In this document: one piece after another, positions 1 through 14,700 of the stretch
How positions within the stretch are numbered: position 1 is the first letter of the stretch
Layout of the letters: each line of letters begins with the position of its first letter
DNA from: Macrostomum hystrix
Lineage: Eukaryota > Platyhelminthes > Macrostomidae
NCBI GenBank assembly: GCA_950097015.1
Contig: CATNEN010000029.1
Location: 5,165,501 to 5,229,500, forward strand
Direction of reading: 5' to 3'
DNA: 64,000 bases
The notes under the pieces: generated by a model
What the model saw: the letters and a program-made list of their open reading frames with translations, nothing else
The model's database searches: none
What the model was told of the DNA's origin: nothing
Made by a program: the position numbers and the translations under genes

Positions 1-180
1 ACTAGATAAGAGAGAATAGAGAATAGATGAGAGAGAATAGAGAATAGATAAGAGAGAAGAGATAAGCGGAAATTGAGACTAGAACAGAGATAGGAGGGAA
101 GATAAGAGATGGGAGGGGATAGAAGAGGAGACGAGAGAATTGGTGGAAGAGTAGTTAAAAATATATATTTTTTCCCGTTT
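1..180. repeat. Purine-rich AGAGAATAGA simple repeat
   Basis: Irregular AGATAAGAGAGAATAGAGAA repeats in the first 65 bases, then decaying GA-rich sequence. Confidence 0.6.
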
Positions 181-424
181 CTCATTTTTTATTTTTTCCA
201 TAATCCCTACTACATTGTCTGTAATTCCTGATCTCTTAACCTTTGTCAGTCGTCATATGATTCCCCATATGAAAGCGGCATAAGGATTCAGTTTTAACTA
301 GCTCGTAGCTTCTTATTTCCGCAAATGTCGCTTATTTCTGCAAGGAAACCTGCCTTTATTTTTCTGATTGAGACAGCTATAGGCGTCACAAAGCAATAAT
401 ACTCGTACTAGGCAGGGAATATGC

Positions 425-3400
425 TATCCAATAGATGGATAGAGAATTGATGGAAATTTCTAGATAGAGAATTGATAGAAATAGATGGATAGAGAATTGA
501 TAGAAATAGATGCATAGAGAATTGATGGAAATTTCTAGATAGAGAATTGATAGAAATAGATGGATAGAGAATTGATGGAAATTTCTAGATAGAGAATTGA
601 TAGAAATAGATGGATAGAGAATTGATAGAAATAGATGGATAGAGAATTGATAGAAATAGATGGATAGAGAATTGATAGAAATAGATGGATAGAGAATTAA
701 TATAAATAGATGGATAGAGAATTGATAGAAATAGATGGATAGAGAATTGATATAAATAGATGGATAGAGAATTGATATAAATAGATGGATAGAGAATTAA
801 TAGAAATAGATGGTTAGAGAATTGATAGAAATAGATGGATAGAGAATTAATAGAAATAGATGGAAAGAGAATTGATAGAAATAGATGGATAGAGAATTGA
901 TAGAAATAGATGGATAGAGAATTGATAGAAATAGATGGATAGAGAATTGATAGAAATAGATGGATAGAGAATTGATAGAAATAGATAGATAGAGAATTGA
1001 TAGAAATAGATGAGAAAGAGAATTGATAGAAATAGATGGATAGAGAATTGATAGAAATAGATGGATAGAGAATTGATAGAAATAGATGGATAGAGAATTT
1101 GATAGAAATAGATTGATAGAGAATTGATAGAAATAGATGGGTAGAGAATTGATAGAAATAGATGGATAGAGAATTGATAGAAATAGATGGATAGAGAATT
1201 GATAGAAATAGATTGATAGAGAATTGATAGAAATAGATAGATAGAGAATTTGATAGAAATAGATGGATAGAGAATTGATAGAAATAGATTAATAGAGAAT
1301 TGATAGAAATATATGGATAGAGAATTTGATATAAATAGATGGATAGAGAATTGATAGAAATAGATTGATAGAGAATTGATAGAAATATATGGATAGAGAA
1401 TTGATAGAAATAGATGGATAGAGAATTGATAGAAATAGATTGATAGAGAATTGATAGAAATAGATGGATAGAGAATATGATAGAAATAGATGGATAGAGA
1501 ATTGATAGAAATAGATTGACAGAGAATTGATAGAAATAGATGGATAGAGAATTGATAGAAATAGATGGATAGAGAATTGATAGAAATAGATGGGTAGAGA
1601 ATTGATAGAAATAGATGGATAGAGAATTGATATAAATAGATGGATAGAGAATTGATAGAAATATATGGAAAGAGAATTGATAGAAATAGATGGATAGAGA
1701 ATTGATAGAAATAGATGGATAGAGAATTGATAGAAATAGATGGATAGAGAATTGATAGAAATAGATGGATAGAGAATTGATAGAAATAGATGGGTAGAGA
1801 ATTGATAGAAATAGATGGATAGAGAATTGATAGAAATAGATGGATAGAGAATTGATAGAAATAGATTGATAGAGAATTGATAGAAATAGATAGATAGAGA
1901 ATTTGATAGAAATAGATGGATAGAGAATTGATAGAAATAGATTAATAGATAATTGATAGAAATAGATGGATAGAGAATTGATAGAAATAGATGAGAAAGA
2001 GAATTGATAGAAATAGATGGATAGAGAATTGATAGAAATAGATGGATAGAGAATTGATAGAAATAGATGGATAGAGAATTGATATAAATAGATGGGTAGA
2101 GAATTGATAGAAATAGATGGATAGAGAATTGAAAGAAATAGATGGATAGAGAATTGATAGAAATAGATGGATAGAGAATTGATATAAATAGATGGATAGA
2201 GAATTGATAGAAATAGATTGATAGAGAATTGATAGAAATAGATGGATAGAGAATTGATAGAAATAGATGGATAGAGAATTGATAGAAATAGATTGATAGA
2301 GAATTGATAGAAATAGATAGATAGAGAATTTGATAGAAATAGATGGATAGAGAATTGATAGAAATAGATTAATAGATAATTGATAGAAATATATTGATAG
2401 AGAATTGATAGAAATAGATGGATAGAGAATTTGATAGAAATAGATTGATAGAGAATTGATAGAAATAGATGGATAGAGAATTTGATAATAATAGATGGAT
2501 AGAGAATTGATAGAAATAGATGGATAGAGAATTGATATAAATAGATGGATAGAGAATTTGATATAAATAGATGGATAGAGAATTGATAGAAATAGATGCA
2601 TAGAGAATTGATAGAAATAGATGGATAGAGAATTGATAGAAATAGATGGATAGAGAATTTGATATAAATAGATGGATAGAGAATTGATAGAAATAGATGG
2701 ATAGAGAATTCATAGAAATAGATGGATAGAGAATTGATAGAAATAGATGGATAGAGAATTGATAGAAATAGATGGATAGAGAATTTGATATAAATATATG
2801 GATAGAGAATTGATAGAAATAGATGGATAGAGAATTGATAGAAATAGATGGATAGAGAATTGATAGAAATAGATGGATAGAGAATTGATAGAAATAGATG
2901 GATAGAGAATTGATAGAAATAGATGGATAGAGAATTGATAGAAATAGATGGATAGAGAATTTGATAGAAATAGATGGATAGAGAATTCATAGAAATAGAT
3001 GGATAGAGAATTGATAGAAATAGATGGATAGAGAATTGATAGAAATAGATGGATAGAGAATTTGATAGAAATAGATGGATAGAGAATTGATAGAAATAGA
3101 TGGATAGAGAATTTGATATAAATAGATGGATAGAGAATTGATAGAAATAGATGGATAGAGAATTGATAGAAATAGATGGATAGAGAATTGATAGAAATAG
3201 ATGGATAGAGAATTGATAGAAATAGATGGATAGAGAATTGATAGAAATAGATGGATAGAGAATTGATAGAAATAGATGGATAGAGAATTGATAGAAATAG
3301 ATGGATAGAGAATTGATAGAAATAGATGGATAGAGAATTGATAGAAATAGATGGATAGAGAATTGATAGAAATAGATTGATAGAGAATTGATAGAAATAG

Positions 3401-3570
3401 ATGGATAGAGAATTGATAGAATAGATTGATAGAGAATTGATAGAAATAGATGGATAGAGAATTGATAGAATAGATTGATAGAGAATTGATAGAATAGATG
3501 GATAGAGAATTGATAGAATAGATTGATAGAGAATTGATAGAATAGATTGATAGAGAATTGATAGAAATTA
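425..3570. repeat. 25-bp satellite array, about 125 copies
   Basis: Unit contains ATAGATGGATAGAGAATTGA. Variants (GATTGATAG, GGGTAG, TATAAATAG) and 26-bp units with an extra T recur; the last 150 bp lose one A (24-bp unit). Because 25 is not divisible by 3 and the minus strand lacks stops, a 1,006-codon frame arises at 585-3605; it is an artefact. Confidence 0.97.
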
Positions 3571-3924
3571 TCTATCAGATCTACAAAAATGTTTTTTTCG
3601 GCCATTGTTTCTCAGTTTCTCGGCTCATGGCCCGGTACATACGCACACCCTTAACCTCAAACGCCTGTCAATTACTGTCAATCAACTTGCATACATTTAG
3701 AAAGCAGGTAAGAACCAGTTGTTTAAATTTCATGAATATCTGAGAAGAGGGCCAATCAATTGATCAATATTTCTTCTTCTGGACAGTGAGTTAAGTCACC
3801 ACCTAAGACTATGACAGAAGAACTACTGAGGAGTTAATGCTATGCGATAAAAACATTTTCAAGTCATTTCTCTTTTCCTGAAGATAAGTTTTCGCTCTCA
3901 AAGATCTCGTCATCTCAAAAGCAT

Positions 3925-4470
3925 CCCTAATTCTCACAATGATCCCTAATTCTCACAATGATCCCTAATCTCACAACCATCCCTAATCTGACAATGATCC
4001 CTAATCTCACAATGATCCCTAATCTGACAATGATCCCTAATCTCACAACCATCCCTAATCTGACAATGATCCCTAATCTCACAACCATCCCTAATCTGAC
4101 AATGATCCCTAATCTCACAACCATCCCTAATCTGACAATGATCCCTAATCTCACAAGGATCCATAATTTCACAAGGATCCCTGATTTCACAATGATCCTT
4201 AATTTCACAATGATCCCTAATCTCACAATGATCCCTAATCTGACAATGATCCCTAATCTGACAATGATCCCTAATCTGACAATGATCCCTAATCTCACAA
4301 TGATCCCTAATCTGACAATGATCCCTAATTTCACAAGGATCCCTAATTTCACAAGGATCCTTAATTTCACAAGGATCCCTAATCTCGCAATGATCCCTAA
4401 TCTCAAAGTTATCCCTCATCTCACAATGATCCCTCATCTCACAATCATCCCTAATCTCCTAATGATTATA
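3925..4470. repeat. 18-bp array (AATGATCCCTAATCTGAC), about 30 copies
   Basis: Tandem 18-mer with alternating TCTCACA/TCTGACA and AACCATCC variants, ending about 65 bp before the Delta DSL exon. Confidence 0.95.
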
Positions 4471-4536
4471 TAACCCCTGTATATTGAATTTATCCCACAA
4501 TAACTAGACGCTAATCCCAATCCTTGAATCCCACAG

Positions 4537-4788
4537 GCCTGCTTATCTCTCGCCGAGTGGTTAGGGAAGAAAATTACCTGCCCACCGGAAACTGGACTGT
4601 ACACAGCAGAGCTATCGGTGGCATTGGCCTGGAATTCGGCTACCGGTTCCGCTGCCGCCTCGGATTCTATGGCCACAGCTGTCAGAAGCAGTGCATGCCG
4701 CGAGATGACTTACTGGGACACTACTCATGCTCAGCAGCTGGGGAGATGCGCTGCCTGCCCGGCTACTCCGGTGACCGATGCACAACAC
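4537..4788 (+). CDS. Delta exon: end of N-terminal region plus DSL domain
   Basis: Acceptor CCCACAG before 4537 and donor CAC|GTAAGG after 4788. Starts with two bases of a split codon and ends with one. Encodes a stretch resembling the segment before the DSL domain of Delta proteins (LLISRRVVREENY), then the six-cysteine DSL domain, whose central PRDD..GHY.C motif is the Notch-contact signature. The exon is GC-rich at third positions compared with flanking arrays. Confidence 0.92.
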
Positions 4789-7700
4789 GTAAGGGAAGAG
4801 AGCTCTAGAGATAGGGAAGAGAGCTCTAGTGATAGGGCAGAGAGATCTAGAGATAGGGAAGAGAGCTCTAGAGATAGGGAAGAGAGCTCTAGTGATAGGG
4901 CAGAGAGATCTAGAGATAGGGAAGAGAGCTCTAGTGATAGGGCAGAGAGATCTAGTGATAGGGAAGTGAGATCTAGTGATAGGGAAGTGAGATCTAGTTA
5001 TAGGGAAGAGAGATCTAGTGATAGTAGGGACAAATGTAGACGAAGGAGAGATCTAAAGATCTTAAATAGGCGAAAAAGAGAGAGAGAAGATATATCAAGG
5101 AGGAAGAGGATGTATCTAGAGAAGATTCGCTTGTAGATGACAAGTAAATAATAGCTCGTATTTAATGTAGTTTTACTGCCTCTGCCCCGCAGCCACTTGC
5201 CAGCCAGCTTGCGTTCAGGGCACGTGCACTGGACCAAATCGCTGCAGGTGAGTTTTTTAGGGATTTCCCATAGATATTCTCCCAGATCTCATTGGGATTT
5301 TCTGAAAGATCTTCCTCAAGATTTCGTTAGATCCCCCTTCCACCTGAGATTTCCAATAGAAAAATTCTAGGAGTTTTCCGAGATCCAATTTAACCTTTCC
5401 CGTCAAACTGTGTAAAACATTTTCCAAGATCCCATTCCACAAGTGACTTCCCAACGATTATCTCCCCGACTTTGCAAAACCAATCCCAATTTTCCCATTG
5501 GGATTTGCCATAGACATTTCACGAGATCCCATTCTATCTATTGTTTCGGACAGATAGTCACCTATTTCTCCTAAAATTGCATGGATCCCATTTAAAAATT
5601 ACGAGCTGTAATCCCATAATCCCATTCCTGGAAAGAGGATGCTCCGAATAATTATTGTTCAAACCGCAGCTGTTTCACTGGCTGGCGCGGCGCCAACTGC
5701 TCAGCTTGCATCCCGATGCCGCAGTGCTCAAGTCGCGGCTACTGCAACAAACCGTTGGAGTGCCTCTGCCCGCCCGGATACGGCGGCCTATTCTGCGATA
5801 TTGGTCAGTCCTTCGACTTGGCTTTTCATTGCGAGTAAAAGGGGAAAACAGACCGCTTTGTGTCTGCGTTTGTGCAAACTTCAGTCGCTGAGAATAGGGG
5901 AAAAAGCAACTGCTCAAAGGATAGGCAAAAAACGGCAGAAAATGAGACGACCAAATGAGTGAAAGGGAAAATGAGGACAGACAAGAAATCCCTAGGCGGA
6001 GGGCAGGGCGCCGGGACAGACGGGTTGAGGTGGGCAAATCGTCTCTGATTTCTTCCCGTTCAATCCTCATTCTCATCTGCCTCTCTCCATCTCTCTACTC
6101 GGGGGTGGGGGGGGCATCGATTGACGCCCGCCTCCGAAATTTTACAAAGGCTCAAAATCCTTTATCTTTCTCACCTGTCTGTCGCTTGTACTTTTCATCC
6201 TAAGATGAGATTGACTCTTTGGGACTTGTAGACTAGAGCCGGGTGTGTAATGCGATATCAGGCTAGTCTTCCAACTAATGAGGTGTACTCGCACAATCAC
6301 ACAATCACACAATCAGACAATCACACACAGATGACCACAATCGCACACAGATGACTACAATCGCACACAGATGACTACAATCACACACAGATGACCACAA
6401 TCACACACAGATGACCACAATCACACACAGACGACCACAATCACACACAGATGACCACAATCACACACAGATGACTACAATCGCACACAGATGACTACAA
6501 TCGCACACAGATGAGAACAATCACACACACAGATGACCACAATCACACACAGATGACCACAATCACACACACAGATGACCACAATCACACACAGATGACC
6601 ACAATCACACACAGATGACCACAATCACACACAGATGACCACAATCACACACAGACGACCACAATCACACACAGACGACCACAATCACACACAGATGACC
6701 ACAATCACACACAGATGACCACAATCACACACAATCCTTTATCTTTCTCACCTGTCTGTCGCTTGTACTTTTCATCCTAAGATGAGATTGACTCTTTGGG
6801 ACTTGTAGACTAGAGCCGGGTCTGTAATGCGATATCTGGCTAGTCTTCCAACTAATGAGGTGTACATCATTTGCTACTCTTGATCCCCTCATTCAATAGA
6901 TCTGCGCTGGTGTCAACACAATCCGAATCCCTGCTTGCATGGCGGCCAGTGCAAGAATCTGGACAGGCAGGGCTACAATTACACCTGCCAGTGCCGGCCG
7001 GGCTATACCGGCTTTCACTGCGAGAGACAGCTCACCAACTGCAGCGAGCCTTGGGGCTCCTGCCTCAATGGCGGCCTCTGCCTGACGGTGAGGCTGGGTT
7101 GTGGAGAGCGGGCGAAGGAGAGAATGCGGAGGTGTGAAGTTTGGTGGGTGCGAGTGAAAGGGGGAATGCGGAGGTGTGAAGTTTGGTGGCTGCGAGTGAA
7201 AGGGGGAATGCGGAGGTGTGAAGTTTGGTGGGTGCGAGTGAAAGGGGGAATGCGGAGGTGTGAAGTTTGGTGGCTGTGAGTGAAAGGGGGAATGCGGACG
7301 TGTGAAGTTTGGTGGCTGCGAGTGAAAGGGGGAATGCGGAGGTGTGAAGTTTGGTGGGTGCGAGTGAAAGGGGGAATGCGGAGGTGTGAAGTTTGGTGGC
7401 TGCGAGTGAAAGGGGGAATGCGGAGGTGTGAAGTTTAGTGGCTGCGAGAGAAAGGGGAATGCGGAGGTGTGAAGACTGACGGCGTAGTTCAGCTCACAAA
7501 TGTTATTGCTATCGCAGTCAAAAAAATGTTGCCTTTGGCTATGTTGACTCTTATTATCAATAACATCTGTTATCTCAGCTCATCACTCAATCCACAAGTA
7601 ACTCACTTGGACGCCCCAAAAACCTACAAGAAAATATCATAATTAGCGAAAAACTTTTATCGCATTTTTTCAGAAAATGTTCTCAACATTCAATTGCATG

Positions 7701-9538
7701 TGGGGCAACGAAATATTTACAATAATTCAAGTCCTGACTCTCTCATACGGTATCATGACACTGAGTTTCGCCCTTTGACGATCAAAGTTCTCACACCCAC
7801 TCAAATATTAGACCATGAATAATTTATTAGCATGCAACAAAAGAAACAGAGAAAAATCTATATTGAGACACATTTCTGTCATTAAAGTATATTTTAAGCC
7901 TGAGTTCTCACGAGTGACTCACAATTGCTTTCTGGGCTTGGATTGCGAATCAAGCTTGTTAGCTAAATCTAATTATATAAGTTAACATATTTACTTAAAA
8001 AACGCACTTTAATACAGGCCTCTAAATAGATTTGTATTTCTGTCTCCCTCACGATGTCTATAAGGTCGTTCTCCTTTGCCCCCCCGTTTGTAAATCTCAT
8101 TTGCCTCCCACCCTGACTGTAAATCTCATTTGCCCCCGTCCGTAAATCTCATTCGCCCCCTGTCTGTAAATCTCATTTGCCCCCTCTCTGTAAATCTCAT
8201 TTCCCCTGTCCGTAAATCTCATTTGTCCCCCTGTCTATAAATCTAATTTGCCCCCCTGTCTGTAAATCTCATTTGCCCCCTGTCTGTAAATCTAATTTGT
8301 CCCCCTGTCTATAAATCTCATTTGCCCCCTGTCTGTAAATCTCATTTGGCCCCTGTCTGTAAATCTCATTTGCCCCCCCTGTCTGTAAATCTCATTTGCC
8401 CCCTGTCTGTAAATCTCATTTGGCCCCTGTCTGTAAATCTCATTTGCCCCCCCCTGTCTGTAAATTTCATTTGCCCCCCTGTCTGTAAAACTCTTTTGCT
8501 CCTGTCTGTAAAACTCTTGCTGCTGTCTGTATAACTCTTTTGGATGGCTGTAAACTTTCTCACCGTATCTATGAATATCCTTATCCCCTGTCTGTAGTCT
8601 ATTCTCAATATCCTGGAATCCCTTTACTACTGACTGAGTTTAGCTTCAGTTCAGAAAAATAAAATAAGAAAAAGGACTGCCTGGCGCTCAATGACAGGTG
8701 CTCGGGTGGCATGGCTTTGTCCCAGTGGCCTATTCCCCTGTCAAACAGGGGTAACACTGAGCCAAATAGTCAAACAAAACTTTGAGACACGCATTGAGGG
8801 AAGAGAGACGTGCCCTGCCAACGATTTCATTGCTTGAATGTAGTTTATTTCTTGCCCAATCACGCCCACTTCCCTCACTCGCTCTCAGTCTCGCCTTCCT
8901 CAAACACTCGCGGAGAAAACAGGTGAGTAGGGCAGAACTGATTCCTCCTCATCTTAGTCATCTTAGTTGAAAATCGTCGTCCAATTTTCCAAGGCTCGAG
9001 AAGCCAAACACGAACTAGAACCGAACCTAAGCCGTGCCTCATTAGCTCACAATTAGCAGGTTGGTCTGATTCTGCTGATCAGTTGATGCGCATAAGAGAT
9101 TCATTAGGTATGGTTTAACATAACCATTTTTTGAGCGTCAATGGGTTTAGTGTTATCGTGAAAATATTATGTGCCTTAATTAGGACTTCACGAACAGGAA
9201 ACACTGCCATGCATTTTTATCTAATTACTGTTGTTTTGAGAGTGGGACAGACAGGTAGGGAGAGTGGGACAGACAGGTAGGGAGAGTGGGACAGACAGGT
9301 AGGGAGAGTGGGACAGACAGGTAGGGAGAGTGGGACAGACAGCTATCCAGCATGTTATTCTTGTGCCGCCTCTCCGCATCCATCCAGAACTCCTCCGGCA
9401 GTTCCACATCGTCCAATGTCTGCGCCTGTCCAATCGGCTTCTACGGCAGCAGGTGCCAGTTTAATTACACCACCTGCGCCGACAATCCGTGCGGCGACCG
9501 GGGCGTCTGCCGCGACCTGCCGGCGAAGGACGGCGTCA

Positions 9539-9569
<31 letters not shown>

Positions 9570-11713
9570 AGGTCGCTTCATCTGCAGCTGCCATCCCGGC
9601 TGGTCTGGCCGCGGCTGCGAGGTGAATCTAAACGACTGCCCGGAGGACTACTGTGACAATGGTGAGTCGGCTGGCAAAAATCATATTCTTGCACGAATGA
9701 GCTTCACCTGCGAATGACCAGCTTCATCTGCAGATAGCCAAACTAACATACAGATGAACAAAAATTCACTGAAAAATGACCAAAATCACACACAGATGAC
9801 TACAATCACACACAGATGACCACAATCACACACACAGATGACCACAATCACACACACAGATGACCACAATCACACACACAGATGACCACAATCACACACA
9901 CAGATGACCACAATCACACACACAGATGACCACAATCACACACACAGATGACCACAATCACACACAGATGACCACAATCACACACACAGATGACCACAAT
10001 CACGCACAGATGACCACAATCACACACAGATGAGAACAATCACACACACAGATGACCACAATCACGCACAGATGACCACAATCACACACACAGATGACCA
10101 CAATCACACACAGATGACCAAAATCACACACAGATGACCACAATCACACACAGATGACCACAATCACACACAGATGACCACAATCACACACAGATGACCA
10201 AAATCACACACAGATGAGAACAATCACACACATATGACCAAAATCACACACAGATGACCACAATCACACACAGATGAGAACAATCACACACAGATGACCA
10301 CGATCACACACAGATGACCACAATCACACACAGATGAGAACAATCACACACAGATGACCACAATCACACACATATGACCAAAATCACACACAGATGACCA
10401 AAATCACACACAGATGACCACAATCACACACAGATGAGAACAATCACACACAGATGACCAAAATCACACACAGATGACCACAATCACACACAGATGACCA
10501 CAATCACACACAGATGAGAACAATCACACACAGATGACCACAATCACACACATATGACCAAAATCACACACAGATGACCAAAATCACACACAGATGAGAA
10601 CACAGGCAGGTTGGCACAATAATCTGCAGATATGAACTCTCAATTGACACCTCACCGATCATCTAATGAGGTTTCGACCAAAAAACTTTTTGAAATCCCT
10701 GGCCCGGGTCGATGTTGATTAGTTCTAGCAGCTGTTAATCACGTCTAAGAAACCTCGAAAAAATTGACACTCATAACTTTCGCAGCCGCCCATTACAACG
10801 CATTTCTCGCCCCTCTATTTTTTTAATCTACTGAGGTGTGCTCAAATTTCTTCTCGCCCCAGCTTCGTCCCTCATCAAGCAGCACGTGTTTATCTCACCC
10901 ACCCAAATTTTTCCTACTCGGTGAATATTCACACACCTTTCCCTGCTCTCTCATTTGCAAAATTTCATTTCACACCTACTCAAACCTAGCCTACTCAAAT
11001 ATCTTCCACAGCCATACTGCGGAGTATGTATCTTCTATTGGCTGTTGGGAAAAACTGCCTATAGGCAATAAAGCCACATGGTTAGAGCTTTTGAGAGGCC
11101 TGAAGAAGCCACTCAGATACATTGCCCGAACTCAGCTAGGGGTGAGAGAGACAGAGACAGAGGGCGGGGGGGGGGTAAGCAGGGAGAAAGCGGACCAGCT
11201 CAAGGCGGATAAGACAGGGCGGTCTCAAGCGCACTGAGCAACTCCGCCCCTGAACCCAATTGCTGTTGGTAGGTGTCAGTTTGTGAGGGCGTGAGTGAGG
11301 CGGGGCTTGTTGGAGGATTAAGGCAACGGCACGCCCTGTGAGGTCTTGTTAGTCGTCGCAGTTGCAAAGGCGGGCAAGGGGTTGGGGAGGGTGCATTGTG
11401 TCGTTTGTAATTTTTCAGGCCTCAAGTTTGGCCGGCTGACAACAGCCACGAGAAGAGAAAGTGAGAAGGGCTTCGCATTGAGGAAATGGAAGGCCAACAG
11501 CACTCCAGAGGGTGGGGGGAGTGTTTGCAGCTTTCAGTTGCATTTTCCGTTCCAAAATAGCATATTCTTCTTTAGACTGCCACTGCTTGCTGCAAATAAT
11601 GCTTTTACTCAGCAAAGCATTTGCTACCTGTAGATATGGATTTTTGGCGGCTTTTCATTTGCTTTGCTAAAAGCATTCACTGGCTTTTGGCAAGTACCGG
11701 TTCAGTTGCTCTT

Positions 11714-11764
<51 letters not shown>

Positions 11765-14700
11765 AATGTGTGTGTGCAACTGCAAGCACTTGTTCAGCCA
11801 CTTGTTTATTAGTAACAAAATTATTAACGAAATTAAGAGCAGCAACAATTATTTATTCTAATATGAAAACCAGACTCTCACTATCGGACCCAAACTCTCA
11901 CACTCGGTCCCAGACTCTCACACTCGCTCCCAGACTCTCACACTCGCTCCCAGACTCTCACACTCGCACCCAGACTCTCACACTCGCACCCAGACTCTCA
12001 CACTCGCTCCCAGACTCTAACACTCGCTCCCAGACTCTAACACTCGCTCCCAGACTCTCACACTCGCTCCCAGACTCTCACACTCGCTCCCAGACTCTCA
12101 CACTCGCTCCCAGACTCTCACACTCTCTCCCAGACTCTCACACTCGCACCCAGACTCTCACACTCGCTCCCAGACTCTCACACTCGCTCCCAGACTCTCA
12201 CACTCGCTCCCAGACTCTCACACTCGCTCCCAGACTCTCACACTCGCTCCAAGACTCTCACACTCGCTCCCAGACTCTCACACTCGCACCCAGACTCTAA
12301 CACTCAACACTCGCTCCCAGACTCTCACACTCGCTCCCAGACTCTCACACTCGCTCCCAGACTCTCACACTCGCACCCAGACTCTCACAATCGCTCCCAG
12401 ACTCTCACACTCGCTCCCAGACTCTAAAACTCGCTCCCAGACTCTCACACTCGCTCCAAGACTCTCAAACTCGCTCCTAGACTCTCAAACTCGCACCCAG
12501 ACTCTCACACTCGCACCCAGACTCTCACACTCGCTCCCAGACTCTCACACTCGCTCCCAGACTCTAAAACTCGCTCCCAGACTCTCACACTCGCTCCAAG
12601 ACTCTCAAACTCGCTCCTAGACTCTCAAACTCGCACCCAGACTCTCACACTCGCTCCCAGACTCTCACACTCGCTCCCAGACTCTAAAACTCGCTCCCAG
12701 ACTCTCACACTCGCTCCCAGACTCTCACACTCGCACCCAGACTCTCACACTCGCTCCCAGACTCTCACACTCGCTCCCAGACTAAAAAACTCGCTCCCAG
12801 ACTCTCACACTCGCTCCCAGACTCTCACACTCGCTCCCAGACTCTCACACTCGCTCCCAGACTCTCACACTTGTATCTAGTCTCTCAAACTCGCATCTAG
12901 TCTCTCAAAGTCGCATCTAGTCTCTCAAACACGCATCTAGTCTAGTCTCTCAAACTCGCATCTAGTCTAGTCTCTCAAACTCGCATCTAGTCTCTCAAAG
13001 TCGCATCTAGTCTCTCAAAGTCGCATCTAGTCTCTCAAACTCGCATGTAGTCTCTCAAACTCGCATCTAGTCTCTCAAACTCGCATCTAGTCTTTCAAAC
13101 TCGCATCTAGTCTCTCAAACTCGCATCTAGTCTCTCAAACTCGCCTCTAGTCTCTCAAACTCGCATCTAGTCTCTCAAACTCGCATCTAGTCTCTCACAC
13201 TGTGGTAGAAATTCGGGTGGCTGTACGCGGCTGTAAGCTCTGGTCCAACAGGGCCAGGCTAAATGCCTATGTCTAACTAGGTGTTAAACAAATGAAATAT
13301 TGCAGGCGGCCAATGTGTCGATCTGGTGAACAGATTCCAGTGCATCTGCCGGCTGAATTACCGCGGCCCCAGGTGCTCGGTAAATCTTCGCGACTGTCGC
13401 AATCTTACCTGCCTCAACGGTGGAGTCTGTCGCGACCTGGCCGACGGCCTCGGCTGCGACTGTCCGGCCGGACTCAGTGGCAAATTCTGCGAACTCGGCC
13501 TGCCTCCGGCCGACGTGTCCACGATAGAACGGCCGATGCAGAGCGAGCAGGGTCAGCAGCCAGCCATGGCCTTGCTGCTCCTGGCGGCCGCAGTTCTGCT
13601 CCTCCTCCTGCTGCTCCTGGCGTCGGTCGGCTTCGCCTTCGCCTGGCGGCGCAGGAAGCGCAGAAGCGCTCAGCAGCAGCCGGGGCTCTCCGCTGCGGTT
13701 GCTATGGGAACCGCCGAACCAGTTTATGACGACAATGACGACTTGGCAGACGAAGACAACAGCGCCAGGCACCGACAGAAGCTTGGCAGCTTCGGTGAGA
13801 CAACCAAACTGCGCAGCTTCGAAGACTTTTACCTCGTTAGTGGCGGAGGCGGCGGCGGCGGCGGCGCAGGCGGCGGTCGAGACGCCCCAATGAACAACAG
13901 CCGACGAAACCTGCTACATCGGTCTGGCCCAGCCGACAGCAAGATGGACTACTTTGCGCACAAACAGATTAACAACCTGCTCAGCGCTAGCCAAGGCTGC
14001 CTGAGTCCAAGGGACCGGCGACTCACAATGGCCTACTCGCATGGGTAAGATTCCAACTTTCCTATTTAGTTCTGGGTGGTAGGATAAATTCAAATTATTG
14101 AGCAAGATCCCATGATAATCTTGGATTGAACAAAATCCTTCTTTTCTGCAGAAAAATTTTCCAAATTCTCACTGTCAATCATTTTAAATATGTAAATTAG
14201 CTTCTCAGTGCGCAATCGTTGCCATGGTGACCACCCTGTGGAGTCAATTGGGACTCAGCCTGAACGGAAATTAGCTTTTTGTTTCCAGTTCCGTTGATAT
14301 TACACTTTCGATCGAAGGACTTACTGAAGTAAATGGATTCAATACAATTGATTTGTGGAACATTGCTGAAGACAGATTTTAAGTGAAAAATGCATTAAGG
14401 AGATGATAAGGTGAAAAATTAAACATACAATATAGCCATTTACTCAACGCGTTCTTTCGTTTAATATTGGTCCTCAACAATGATCTCAACCGTGTTTCTT
14501 AAATTTTCCCATTTCAATCGACCGGAAATAGTCCTTTTTCAAGTACATTCAACACCAAAAGCTAAGTTTTGAAGCCCGTGTCTGCCATTGAAATGTTCTC
14601 AGAAAATTCCATTTTGACTACTCCCAATTAACAACTCAGTAGTATCTATCGCACTTTTATCAAAATCCTCATCATAATGAAAAAATACATGCAATTCCTC

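Noticed and set aside
585-3605. 1,006-codon open frame on the minus strand
   Set aside because: It is a 25-residue cycle produced by the 25-bp satellite, whose unit is stop-free in all minus frames; no start context, domain or non-repeat sequence.
3616-3707. Possible upstream Delta exon with strong donor AAGCAG|GTAAGA
   Set aside because: Its open frame ends in phase 0, but the DSL exon needs one carried base; the frame that would fit has a TAG just before the donor. No MNNL resemblance.
7088-7279. Extension of the EGF 3-4 exon into the 42-bp array
   Set aside because: A consensus donor is present at 7088, the EGF 4 cysteines continue correctly only in the exon at 9388, and the array frame has no EGF spacing.
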